From Inia geoffrensis (lineage: Eukaryota; Chordata; Mammalia; Artiodactyla; Iniidae), in NCBI GenBank assembly GCA_036417435.1, contig CM070913.1, positions 92,247,373 to 92,311,372 of the forward strand: a stretch of 64,000 nucleotides of DNA, read 5' to 3'. The notes under the pieces are model-generated. The model did not search any database. It was not told the origin of the DNA and saw nothing but the letters and a program-made list of their open reading frames with translations. How positions within the stretch are numbered: position 1 is the first letter of the stretch; each line of letters starts with the position of its first letter. Made by a program: the position numbers and the translations under genes. Below, piece by piece: positions 1 through 38,030 of this stretch.

Positions 1-246
1 GTAAGGACTGTGGGGGGGTGCTTGTGGAGACTGTGAAGGTTCGTGACAGCCCAGAGTGGGGAGGCAGGTGGAATTAACCAGGAGGAAGGGGAACACAATG
101 GTCAGTGACGATGCTGAGCTGAAATCCCTACTGTTGGAAGAAGGACCACGGAGCGGAGATGCTGAGGGCATGGGGGCAACAGTGGGAGGAGTGATTGCAC
201 CAGGGTCTGGCTAATGTTGGAGTAAAGGGATGGGCTGTGGATTGAA

Positions 247-276
247 CTCATTCATTCATTTATTCATTCATTCATG
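247..276. repeat. (ATTC)n microsatellite
   Basis: Tandem attcattcatttattcattc units. An L2/MIR-like decayed stretch follows at about 290-415. Confidence 0.7.
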
Positions 277-479
277 ATTTAGTTAACGGAGATTCTTACA
301 AAGCTTGTTGGGTGCTAAGCACCGCCTTGGAAATTGGGAATATCCATGTGGATGTAGCACATGCCCTGATCTCATGGAGATTTTATTCTATCAGGCTAGA
401 CAATAATAAATAAGCCGGTAATGTCAGGTAACAAATGACCTTGACAACCAATAGAGCAGGGTGTAGTGGGTAGGATAGT

Positions 480-905
480 GTGCCCTAAAAATCCATGGCC
501 ATCAGGAAGCTCAGAATGTGACCTTATTTGGAAATAGGATCTTTAATTATTTTGTTAAGCATCTCGAGATGAAATCATCCTGGATTTAGGGTGAGCTCTA
601 AATCCAGTGACTGGTATCCTTCTAACAAGAGGAGAGGACACAGGGACACAATCAAGGAAGTCAAATGAAGACAGAGAGCAGAGACTGGAGCAACGTAGCC
701 AGAATCCAGGGAGCAGGCGCGGCCACCAGATGCTGGAAGAGGCAAAGACGGATTCCTCCCTAGAGCCTTCAGAGAGCATGGCCCTGCCAACCGACACCTT
801 GATTTCAGACTTATGGCCTCCAGAACTAGGAAACAATAAATTTCTCTGTTTTTAAGCCACCAAGTCCATGGTAATTTGTTACGGAGTCCTAGGACCTGAT
901 ATGCA
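480..905 (+). mobile_element. MaLR-like LTR relic
   Basis: Contains the hallmark segments AGAATGTGACCTTATTTGGA, a CTGGTATCCTT block and CCTCCAGAACTAGGAAACAA ahead of AATAAATTTCTCTGTTTTTAA, as in ERVL-MaLR-type LTRs. No coding potential. The subfamily is not assigned. Confidence 0.6.
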
Positions 906-1400
906 GGGTGAGGGTTAGGGTGATGGGAGGTAGGTAGAGGGACACTCAGGGAAGGACCCTGGGAGCAGGGGACATTTGCATGGAAAGCAGTGACAGTCTA
1001 GGGGAGATAGCTTCCAAACAGAGAAATGGGAAGTGCAAAGGCCCTGTCGCAGCAGATGAAGGAATGGACTGGAGAGTGACCGTGTGGGGAGGGGGGCTCT
1101 GTGGATGGGTATTCAGGGAAGGGCCCTCTGAGGATGGGGATGTGAACAAAGACCTGGATGGGAGAGGAAGCCAGTCCCTCCTGGAGGCAGGTGCCCCTAA
1201 CAGAAGGAAGAACCAGGTTGGAGCCCCAAAAGCAGGACTGAGCTCGGCATGTCTGGCCCCAAAGGCCAGTGTGGCTGGGTGAGGTTGTTTGCAAAGGTGA
1301 GTGGGGGACGTCTTGCGGGCTGGGGGCTACTGGTACTGACTCTGACCGAGAAACCTGCCGGGGTTTAAAGCTGGGCAGTTAGAAAATTTTTTTAACCTTT
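906..1400. other. Intergenic stretch, nothing recognised
   Basis: GA-rich unique-looking sequence. Open frames on both strands here have no recognisable domain or codon signature. Confidence 0.5.
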
Positions 1401-1439
1401 TGGGGGAGCCTGGAAGCAAAGATGAGACCACCGAGGGCA

Positions 1440-1770
1440 CCGTTCCCACACCAGCACCTCTCAGCCGTAAATGGCAACAGAATCACGAGGAAGGCTTGTT
1501 AATGCAGAGCCCCGGGCACCGTCCCAAGAGATCCCAGTTCAGCAGGTCTGTGCAGGGCGTGCCTGAAAATCTGCATTTTGTACAAACTCACAGGTGGAGC
1601 TGCTGGTCCACAGACGGCACAGTGAGAAGTGCTGGTCCTGGCCAACGCCCCCTTTTCTAGAATGGAGGAAACTCCGAGAGCTTAAGTGGTGCCCAGGGCC
1701 ACTCCTTACAACAGAATCGGGCCAGTTTTGTAGACCCAGGTCAGTGCTCTCTTTTCCCGACCCCAAAACA
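1440..1770. mobile_element. hAT-Charlie relic (MER20/MER5-like)
   Basis: Resembles the consensus 'cagaatcacctggagggcttgtta ... aatttgcattt ... caggtg' pattern of short non-autonomous hAT elements. Divergent; limits approximate. Confidence 0.4.
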
Positions 1771-1888
1771 TCCCACCTGTGGCCAGACTGTGATATTCAG
1801 AGTTTCATGAAAAATTTGTATTTAGAGAACAGATAAACTCTGGCCTCACCCATCGCCCTCCCTTACAATAAATATCCCCAGGTATTCA

Positions 1889-1914
1889 GTGTGTGTGTGT
1901 GTGTGTGTGTGTGT
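1889..1914. repeat. (GT)13 microsatellite
   Basis: Thirteen uninterrupted GT units followed by a GCACGCGCGC run. Apart from this, 1770-2560 holds nothing I recognise. Confidence 0.9.
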
Positions 1915-2564
1915 GCACGCGCGCTGTGTGTACATGTGTGTGTGTACCTTGGGGCACACACCCACCTTTCCATTCTGCTCCTCTGGGTAGGTCAGGTACC
2001 TAAGGAGGTGAGAACCTGGACAGTTCTGTAATTCAACAGAACCAGATCGGAACCGAGATAGATATGAGGGGAGGGGACAATTGCTTTAGAAAATTACAGT
2101 TGAAGAATTCACGGTAACTTGCTCTGAGTTTTTTTTTTTTCTTTTCCAAAGGCTTCGCCTATCACTTTACCTACAAAATCTGGATTATGATTTTAAAGAG
2201 GTTTTGCCATCTTGGAATGAAAGGAACTAGGTCAAAAAGTGCTCTGATTATGTGGTTTTCGGCTTTAAAAATTTCAGAAGCTGATGGGTTACAGAATACG
2301 GTCGACAAAACTCCTGCACGTGGCGCTCGGGACACACAATGATTGGCCAACTTTCTTTTCCAGCCAGCAGTTTCTGACGTACCTGCCACACCATCAACCA
2401 AGACCATATTTACCAATTTGTACCTAAACTAACTTGGGATTTTTCTGTCTGTTTCTCTCATCGTGTTTCCTTCTACTGGAAAGCTCTTCAGAGCAGCTGT
2501 CGTGAACTTAATGGCCGTGGGCTGAATAGGAATCCACAAAACTTCTGCTTCTCTGTAAAAGCAT

Positions 2565-3010
2565 TAGACCCATCCTTTGGTGGATGAATGGATAAACAAA
2601 AGGTGGTCTATCTATACCACGTAGTATTATTCAGCCATAAAAAGGAATGAAGCACTGACACGTTCTACTACACGGATGAACCTTGAAAACATGATGCTGA
2701 GTGAAAGAAGCCAGACACGAAAGGACCACATGTGATGCCATTTATATGGAATGAACTGACTGGTTGAATCCATAGAGACGGTAAGTAGATTTATGCTGGC
2801 CAGGGGCTGGGAAGGTGCGGGAGGTGGGACGGGGAGTGACGACGTAATAGGAACGGGGTTTTATTTTGGGGTGATGAGAATGCTCCGGAACTAGATAGAG
2901 GCGTGGTTGCCCAGCACTGCAAATGTACTAAATGCCAATGAATTCTTCACTGTGAAATGGTTGATGTTGTGTTATGTGAATTTCCCCTCAACGAAACAAA
3001 ACAAACCACC
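2565..3010 (+). mobile_element. L1 3'-end relic, sense
   Basis: Matches the L1M pattern: 'gatgaatggataaacaaa', 'tattattcagccataaaaag', 'atgaaccttgaaaacatgatgctgagtgaaagaagccag'. It ends in an A-rich stretch near 3000. Confidence 0.65.
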
Positions 3011-3109
3011 ACAATGAAATCTCATTAGACCCAGCAAATCTGGGACCTCATTCCTCTTGGTAAGGATGGCCTGGGACCTAGGAGTCACTGACCTTTTCAT
3101 GTTCTGTGT

Positions 3110-3600
3110 TTAGGCTCTCGTTTGCTACAGCTGCTGCTCCTCCTATTCGGTGACCGGCCCACCTCTGCTGTGTATTCCGGATGGTCTGGCCTTAGCATCA
3201 TCGACAAGACAGAATGTATTTTATTCACAGCAACCAGCAGTCAGGATGTTCAGATTTTGTTACTCAACTTCTAGAACCTGGTCTGTCCCTTCAGTGTCGT
3301 CACCTGTCACTCCCCTACATGTCCCATCACTCCTGCTGGACCAGTTGCAATTCCCTAACCACACTCTGTCCGTACTTTCCCCATGGCTCCCTGCAAACCC
3401 CATTCAAGACTTTAACAGCATCGTTTCCACGAAGCATCTTCCAACCCACCCTCCCTCCAAGCACTCAGAACACTTTTGTACTCTGCTCACTTTCAGTGTT
3501 GATTCGTGCCCTTGACCCAGCTCCTGGGAGGAGAACCTACATCCATTCCGTTTCCAGTTTCTAGAATCAGACACATACATCGCTGTTCCCCAAACGGATG
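3110..3600 (-). repeat. Possible L2 relic, antisense
   Basis: CT-rich sequence with loose resemblance to antisense L2 3' ends. Weak. 3600-4165 beyond it shows nothing recognisable except an A17 run near 4080-4096. Confidence 0.3.
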
Positions 3601-4169
3601 CCACTGGGGTCCTGGTCGTGCTGTCAACATAGAAACTTAAAAGAAACAACATTTCCCAACCCTTCTCTCTCTGAGCTTTTCTTTTCAAGTTTTAGGTGAA
3701 CTTTGTGAGATGTGATGTTTGCAGCATCAGAAGAACGATGGGCTTTGCCTCCATCTGCTGTCTCACTTCTTTAGAAAACAGTTTCATACATTGCACACAC
3801 CAAGACGCTCAGTGGGATTTCAGACAAGCACTGTATCTTCAGCAGTTCCAAGAAGCATCAGGCATATAGAGAAAATAAACAGAGGGAAAAGTGTCACTTC
3901 TACCCTCTAACGTCCATTTGCGATATTTTTCTCCCCTACTTTGAGTTGAGGCTGTAAAGATATATTTCTTGTTCTACTGCGCCATCTGCTGGCAAAACTT
4001 CACAGAACATCTTTCTACTAAGGTTTTACGTCCTTCCAGGGAAAGTTAAAGTTCATATTGTATTCCAAATTGAGCCCTTAAAAAAAAAAAAAAAAACGTG
4101 AAAACTTTGGGAGGCCATTTCTCCCCCCAAACTACTCCTCGCTTCAAGTGTCTTGCCTTTTCTCATGAA

Positions 4170-4475
4170 TTCTTTTTTTTTTTTTACATCTTTATTGGAG
4201 TATAATTGCTTTACAATGGTGTGTTAGTTTCTGCTTTATAACAAAGTGAATCAGTTATACATATACCTATGTCCCCATATCTCTTCCCCGTTGCGTCTCC
4301 CTCCCTCCCACCCTCCCTATCCCACCCCTCTAGGTGGTCACAAAGCACGGAGCTGATCTCCCTGTGCTATGCGGCTGCTTCCCACCAGCTATCTATTTTA
4401 CGTTTGGTAGTGTATATAGGTCCATGCCTCTCTCTCGCTTTGTCACAGCTTCCCCTTCCCCCTCCCCATTCTTTA
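4170..4475 (-). mobile_element. 5'-truncated L1 3' end, antisense
   Basis: Poly-T then 'catctttattggagtataattgctttac', the cetartiodactyl L1 3' UTR read backwards, ending at about 4468. A short ATTCTTT repeat flanks both sides and may be the target-site duplication. Confidence 0.75.
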
Positions 4476-4489
4476 AGCGTCGGAGGTGT

Positions 4490-4690
4490 CAGGATCACAG
4501 ACCTTGCCCCACATTTCTCAAACTTCTCTGAGCATAAGAATCACTTGGTGTTACTCGTTGAAAGAAAATTCCTTGCTGCCAGCCCAAACCTACAGAATCA
4601 GGGTTACCTGGGAATGTGTGTGTTTTCAGAAGTTCCCCCACTGGATTTTTTTATAATCAAGCTACTGTGGGAAACACTGAAATCTAGCCT
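4490..4690. mobile_element. hAT-Charlie (MER5-like) relic
   Basis: Contains 'ttctcaaacttctctgagcataagaatcacttgg' and other blocks typical of short hAT-Charlie elements. Confidence 0.45.
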
Positions 4691-5009
4691 GTTCCTTTCA
4701 GCTCACGGTTGAGACTGCAGCCCTCTCTAACCCCCGCCTCCACCGAAGTATACCCTCTTAATGAATAAGAAACAATATTTTTGCTGTATAAACGCCCCAT
4801 TAAAGCCAGTCCCTAGACGCACTACCCCTACCCCCCATTATAAAGAAGTTATTGAATTATTACTGGACTTCACTAGTCACCTGGTCACCAACCGTCCCAC
4901 TTGCCAGCCTGACAAATAATTCCATTCTATTTGACAATATTTACAGTAGCTTTAACTGTGTTGATTTTTGCCCAGTGAGGAAATGAACTCCTGTTAAGGG
5001 CATCTAGCT

Positions 5010-5213
5010 AGCTCAGTGCCTCTGCTATCAGTGCAGACGCTGGACCACCTGCATCAGCATCTTCTGCAGTTTGTCAGAGATGCAAATTAGTGGGTCCCAC
5101 CTATGGAACCTGCTGACTCAGAGTCTCTAGCGGTGGCAGCGGCGCGATCTGTGGTGTAACCAGCCCTCCAGGTGACCCTGATGCAGGGCAAGTTTGAGAA
5201 CCACTGTCATCCA
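5010..5213. mobile_element. MER5A-type hAT relic
   Basis: Shows 'agatgcaaattagtgggtcccacc', 'tgctgactcagagtctctag', 'ccagccctccaggtgaccctgatgca' and the terminal 'gtttgagaaccactg', diagnostic of MER5A. Confidence 0.75.
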
Positions 5214-5721
5214 CAGGAACACGCATGCCCTCAGCACCCTAATTTGTTGATGTGGAAAGTTAAATGCGTAGGTACACACCCGCTGGCATTCTGGCTCTAG
5301 AATGCAGTTTTACTTCTTTGGGGGCAAAATTCAAATCTCATTTTCTTATTTGATAAATGAAGTACCTTATCATTTTAAGGGGTCAGCCCAAAATTGGGTC
5401 CTTTCTTTTTCTTTTTTTTTTTAAACAGTAGGTCTCAAAACACACACTTGGTCACAATTTCACGGTTTACCGAGGGCGTGCTGAGCGCACAGACCTGCGC
5501 CACGAGCAGGAAGGAGCCGAGCACACCGCAATCCTCGGCCACACCTTGTCACAGATGCTCTAGGTACAACGAGAGGCTCGGGCAAGGAGTGGGCGGGGCC
5601 TGGCGAGGCAGGGGCGGAGCCTGGGCGGGGCTCATCTGGCCCGGCCTCTGCCTGTGCCCCACTGAAACCGCCATCCGCGCAGCAGCCAATCAGCGCGCAG
5701 CGCGGGCCGCCACCCGCCTCG

Positions 5722-5989
5722 CCGTTAGCTGGGTGTCACGTGCATGGCAGCTTACCCCTTGAAGTCAGTGTCCATCCGCCCAGAAAAAGAGGACCCCGCC
5801 CACTTCCGTCGGCTCCCGCGCCCCGCAATCGCCCACAGCGGACGGCGAGGTGAGAGCGGGCGGCGCGGCTCCGTGGTGCCGAGAGGCGCCGGGGTCCGTT
5901 TGGTCCCGCGTCGGGGCGCCAAGTCTCAAGTCCCGGCGCGGAGGGATCCGGCGTGAGATAACCGTTGGCAGCGCTGCGACAACTGTTAG
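5722..5989. promoter_or_regulatory. Cluster of three MYB-type motifs (YAACKG) in the PIWIL1 promoter
   Basis: Perfect YAACKG matches lie at 5722-5727 (TAACGG on the - strand), 5962-5967 (CAACGG on the - strand, within TAACCGTTGG) and 5980-5985 (CAACTG on the + strand, within CAACTGTTAG). The last two are 12 bp apart. A-MYB (MYBL1) is known to activate Piwil1 and other pachytene piRNA-pathway genes in mouse, so these are plausible binding sites; binding here is inference. Confidence 0.55.
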
Positions 5990-6082
5990 TGCGGCGGGGG
6001 CGTTGGCGAGGCGGAGGGTCCTGAGAGGGCGTTGCTGCGGACTGGCACGGCGGTTCCTCCACCGCTTCAGCCTGCGGGCCTG
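5990..6082 (+). other. PIWIL1: Candidate PIWIL1 non-coding first exon
   Basis: A splice donor CCTG|gtgagg ends at 6082, just 3' of the paired MYB motifs. An alternative donor GGCGAG|gtgaga lies at about 5850. The coding exon at 8697 needs an upstream exon, so one of these is likely used. The 5' end given here is a guess. Confidence 0.35.
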
Positions 6083-8696
6083 GTGAGGCCGCGGCCCTGC
6101 GGAGGGGTGGCCTCTGCCGTGCGGTCGCTCAGCCCATCGGCGGCCCGGACTGCGGTGGCCTCTGCCCTCCTTGGGCGTGGGTGGGGGCGGGGTGGCCGGG
6201 CGGGCTGGGGGGCAGCGGCGAGCGGTGCGCTTTTGGGGTGGACGCTAGTGTCCTTGCCCCCGGGGTGGACGTCGACTTGACCCGGACGTCCTTTGTAGCT
6301 GGTGCGGTACCTTTGAGCACCAGCTGGGTTTCTCACTTCCAGGTGGTGGGGTAGCTTGTGGTCCAGCCTGGGAGATCCTGAAGTGGGGAGGACGCAGCTG
6401 AGCCCCGCACCTGTGCAGCGGGTGGCATGGGGTGGTCCTGCCCGTCCCGGCTTTGATGGGTAGCGTCCTCCGGGGTCCTTGGGCTCAGCGATCATCAGAA
6501 GCCCCTGCAGCCTGCTGAGCACGAGCTTCTGGCTCAGGGCGGGGCTTGGGACCCCCGTCTGTTCGCGTTGGCATCACGTTCCAGGTGTTGCCCGTCAGGG
6601 ATCACGCTTTGAGAACTGCTGCACTGGTTAAAAAGAACTCGCTCTTGGGGTGGCAGTTGAGCTCATTACTCGGTTTTTCACACACATCCACAGTCACTGC
6701 TGGGTTCCCAGCTCTGGGCTCAGGGGCGAGGGACTGCCCTGATGAGCCGCCAGGTGTGGAGGAGCTCTTGAAGTGTGTGTGAGAGAGGGAGGGAGGGGGA
6801 GGCTGATCACCCGTGCCGTGCGGTTGGTGTCATCCGCGTGCACACAGCTTGGTCCTTAAAGGATAAGCTGGATTCTTCCATTTTAGAGAGGAGGGTAAGG
6901 CGCTTCAGCAAAGGATGTGCCGGGGGACAAAGTGAACCGTGTAATTTATCGTGGCTGCTGAGTGGAGGAAAGCCACGTTTGCTAGAGTCTAAGGCAGAGG
7001 CCTCCGACTTTGATTCTGTCCCCCAGTAAGAGACCGGCATGTATGCCCGTGTGCTCAGCGTGTAAGTTATGTATGTATAGCCGTGGTCATGGTCGACATA
7101 GTACAAATACAGAATACTTTATAATGGTATGAAAAAACCGTTCGAATATGCTGGCGCCTCCGCAGGTCATATCGTGGAACCTTCTTGGGGAGTTGCTTGA
7201 CTTGGCTTGGTTTTTACAGTGCGGTGAGCTAATGTATTTTTAGTCCTTTAGAACATGCTAGGAAATCAGAGAGGTCTTTGAAGAGACAAAGTGGAGAGTG
7301 TCGTTAGATTTGTCTTTCTAGGAAGTTTGCCATGGGACAAAAACTTTTAGAAGCTGAGAAAACAGACAAAAAAGACATCCTGACTTAAAGCAGAGTGATG
7401 TCAACTGTAAATAACGTCATAATCTGCGCCTCTTTGGAGCCTGCAGTAGCCTCACCTTGAACTGAACATCAAATCCAAGCTCATTACACTTCAGTCACAC
7501 TAGGCATCTTTGCTTTCTGCAGACAAGCCGAGCTGTCAGCACTTAGTCACGGGTTGTTCCCTCTTGTCCGAAGAGTGGAACCGCCTACCTTGCAGTTCCT
7601 AGTCCTCCAGTGTTAGCTTCATCGCAGACAGACCTCTTTCGTGTGTAACTTAGCTTCTGCTCTCCTCTTTGTAAGAACATGCTTCTTAGTTCCTTTGTTA
7701 GACTGAAGAATTTGTAGTTTATCTGCCTTTTCCACCAGGGCTCACATGGGTGGAATTCTCATGGTGTGCCAGGTATTTTGTAAGCCTTTATGTGTGTTCT
7801 CATTGAGCCGCACAATTGACCAGTGTGGTATAGGTTATTACAGCTGTTTTACAAATAAAGACGTGAGTTTTGGGTTATGTGATTTGCTCAAGGTCACTTA
7901 CATGAAGGAGTGGAGTTCAGACAGTCTAGTTCTGAGGTCTCTCCTGGTGATAACCTGATGATACTGCTTTCTACCCTGTGGTTGGGGGTGACCGGGTGGG
8001 GGACCTCTGTACATAGTACTGACAACGTGTTTGATGCCTGACACATCCTGGCTCACATTGGGTACTCACTCATTACACATGATGGTGTTGGGTGTTGAAG
8101 AAATGGAGAGAATTGTTGATCAGATGTGGTAGGCATAGTAAAGGAGTAGTCTAGAGACGAATGACTCAGTCGATTTTCTTTAGAGACGAATTGGATGCCC
8201 CTCACCAAGAATGAAATTATGGGACATAAATAATGTGGTAGAAAAGATTAAGCTACACATGGAATTGTGGGAAGATCCTGGAAGATACAGTAACGTATGT
8301 ATAAGAATTATGTAAAGAGCCTGGCATAAAACTTGCCATTGGTGCCCTCTTTCATAGTAGGTTACACATCCAGATGTGAAAGAACTAGTCACCAGCACCT
8401 TCAGTCTCTTAACAGTTTTATCCTCCTAAATCTCTTTATAATAAATAATCCAGTTGAAAAATGAAATAGTGTAGTAGGTCTTCCACTTCAGTGCCACCAC
8501 CTAGCACAGGAGCACTTAAGTTTATCGAAGGTGGGGCTATTGCCTTTGACCGTATGTTAAGAGGTTAGAAAAGTATGGGATTACCCAGGAGCTTATTTTA
8601 GAATCTCAGCCAAATCTGTTTAAAGGTAACGCTGTAGAAACACTCAAATATAACTGTGAACACTGAGTATTGTCTTCATGATTATTTCCTCTCAAG
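6083..8696 (+). other. PIWIL1 first intron (inferred)
   Basis: Spans the end of the CpG island to the acceptor before the start codon. Holds a MER5-type remnant near 6585-6640 and a MIR-like SINE near 7760-7960. The remainder (about 6640-7690 and 7960-8690) shows nothing I recognise. Confidence 0.4.
7760..7960 (+). repeat. MIR SINE relic in PIWIL1 intron 1
   Basis: Contains 'tgtgccaggtattttgtaagcc', 'ttttacaaataaagacgtgag' and 'tttgctcaaggtcac', the MIR core. Confidence 0.65.
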
Positions 8697-8706
8697 AAAA
8701 AGAAGA

Positions 8707-35849
<27,143 letters not shown>

Positions 35850-36820
35850 CCTACAGGAAGAAGACAAGATGTAGCGGTTTGTTTTCTTTGTGAAATTATA
35901 ACTTTGGGATTTTTTGAAGCTTTTATTTTTTAACTGTTATCTTTCCAGGTGAAACTTGGGAAGGAAATTAGGAGATCTAGAGTCTTATTTCTAACAGTGC
36001 TATTAACTGACTTATTTTATAGGTAAAAATTAGGATTTTATATTTTATCTTGTTTGATTCTCATAGATAGGTTGTGAGGATTTTTTGTTTTGAAAAAAAA
36101 TGTGGATAAGGTGCTTGGTGTTATAAACAGACTCTTAAAGTATTGGAAAAGTTGGGATTTACTTGAAAGTGCTTTCAGGAGTGAGCAAGTCCTACTTGTA
36201 AGGCTATATTAACCTTATTTTTGAACTATTTATTTCGAATTTAAAGGAGAGAAAAGGCATAAAGGGGAGGCTCAGTACAGTCATACGGTAGGATTTTATT
36301 TGAGCATCTGATGGTCTCATTTTAAAGAAGAAGATGCCATTGCATAACCTACACACGGCAGGAAGTGAGACTGCGGAGCGACAGGCTTGCTTTCATCTCC
36401 TTCCTGGGGCTAGGCGTTACGGGGGTTAAAAAAGAAGATAGTTGAGGGCTTCCCTGGTGGCGCAGTAGTTGAGAGTCCGCCTGCCGATGCAGGGGATGCG
36501 GGTTCGTGCCCCGGTCCGGGAAGATCCCACGTGCCGCGGAGCGGCTGGGCCCGTGAGCCATGGCCGCTGAGCCTGCGCGTCCGGAGCCTGTGCTCCGCAA
36601 CGGGAGAGGCCACGGCAGTGAGAGGCCCGCGTACCGCAAAAAAAAAAAAAAAAAAAAAAAAGAAGATAGTTGAAAGTTTTAAATTTCTGTCCAAAGATAC
36701 ATTTTAAGACTCCTTAATAAGAGAGGCCAGTAGTCTATATAAACATTATTATTATTTTTTTTTTTGCAACTGGGACATCATCCCATTTGTTATAAAATAA
36801 AATTGCAGTGATTGTCACCT
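35850..36820 (+). other. PIWIL1: PIWIL1 3' UTR / 3' flank with polyadenylation signals
   Basis: The first canonical AATAAA downstream of the stop is at 36796-36801; further copies lie at 37505-37510 and 37514-37519. If 36796 is used, the 3' UTR is about 970 nt and includes a CHR SINE at 36446-36661. An earlier non-canonical signal cannot be excluded. Confidence 0.4.
36446..36661 (+). mobile_element. CHR-type SINE, short form, in the PIWIL1 3' UTR/flank
   Basis: Starts GGGCTTCCCTGGTGGCGCAG and ends in A24. Perfect target-site duplication AAAAAAGAAGATAGTTGA at 36428-36445 and 36656-36673. Lies between the PIWIL1 stop and its first canonical AATAAA. Confidence 0.95.
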
Positions 36821-37874
36821 TATTTGAATATAACAGTGTAGTTTTTGTTTTTACTGAAAGCATATGCATTTTCTTTCCATTTATTATATTTTTTAAAACT
36901 GCTGGAGAGTACACTCAAAGGACAGAATTCCATTTATAAAAGCTAAATTTGTGTTACTTATGAACTTCAGAGTAAAACTGTCAGGAAATGCTGCAACCTC
37001 AAAATTAACAGTATAAGACTGGAAATCCTTAACTTGTAAGAAAATGCAGACTAAGAAGTCTGTCTTTTTGTGAAGTTGATAATTGTAATAATTCACATCT
37101 ACACACTTGTAGGACTTTTCAGGGAATTTTGCAAAGAGCAGGCTCGAAGTTAATGAGTGACTGTATGCCATGAGAACACCTTTAAACGTTGCCTGCAAGT
37201 GTAATGAGTGTAAACCTTAATGATCATACACGAGCTACAGGAACTGTGATTTCAACTAATGCCATTCAGTAAAGTTACTTGTCTTACCATTATTGTGCTT
37301 GTTCTTATCAAATAACTGCCTTTTGGATTTAGCCTTATTAACATATTATGAGCGAAAACCATTTTATTTTCCCTTTAGTTCTTTGAGCTAATAACTGTCG
37401 TTAACATTGTTTTTGGCTATTAGCCGAGGTTCCTTAACCTACTTGATTTCTAGACGTTAGAAGGAATGAAACACAGGAGATTGTGACGTTTCAGAAGAAT
37501 GCCAAATAAAGACAATAAAATCGATGAAAGTTGCCAAATGTTGTCACAGTATTAAGGAACATAAGGAAGTCTAATTATACAACTGCAAAAGATTGATTTG
37601 GGGCATCTTTTATTTATGGATTTTTAGGGCTAGTCAGTAACTTAAGTCATTAAAGTCTCATACTTGGCAGGTTTTAAACTATCCTTTAAAGTTGAAAGGC
37701 TTTAATATCTTTAAAACTATGAAAAATTGATAAATGTGGTAATTCCGGGAAAGTTGCAGTATTCAAAAGACCCTCGCTGTACCATAAAGACTTTTGTTTG
37801 CAAGGGACCAAAAAAGCCTCAAATTAATTTAAGCCAAAAAGGGTTATTGACTGGCTTTCTCAAGTCATCCTAGG

Positions 37875-38030
37875 CAGTGGTTCCCAAACGGAATGTTAAA
37901 CGTGACCTTCTTTGCTTTGAAATAACATAGACTCCTGGGCTCCAGACCAGATCCGGAATCAGAACTTGTAGGGAGAGGCCGGGTGAGCTGTTAAACACAT
38001 CCCAGGTGGTTCGTCCAGGAATTCGGGCAG
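37875..38030. mobile_element. MER5A-like hAT relic
   Basis: 'ggcagtggttcccaaacgg', 'cagactcctgggctccagacc'-like and 'cacatcccaggtggttc' match a MER5A pattern. Confidence 0.55.

Larger units (their letters stand above)
5480..6600. promoter_or_regulatory. PIWIL1: CpG island, probable PIWIL1 promoter
   Basis: A GC- and CpG-rich block stands out from AT-rich flanks. It holds GC boxes at 5591-5600, 5611-5620 and 5623-5631, a CCAAT box at 5686-5690 (CCAATCAG) and an E-box CACGTG at 5737-5742. It lies 2.1-3.2 kb upstream of the PIWIL1 start codon with no other gene in view. The transcription start was not determined. Confidence 0.8.

Noticed and set aside
607..855. 82-codon frame near the left end
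   Set aside because: It lies in a MaLR-like LTR relic.
6067..6522. 151-codon - strand open frame in the CpG island
   Set aside because: GC-rich DNA has few stops by chance; no known protein pattern or splice support.
36446..36520. Possible tRNA gene
   Set aside because: A tRNA-like head with A/B box remnants is present, but it is part of a SINE and would not fold as a functional tRNA.
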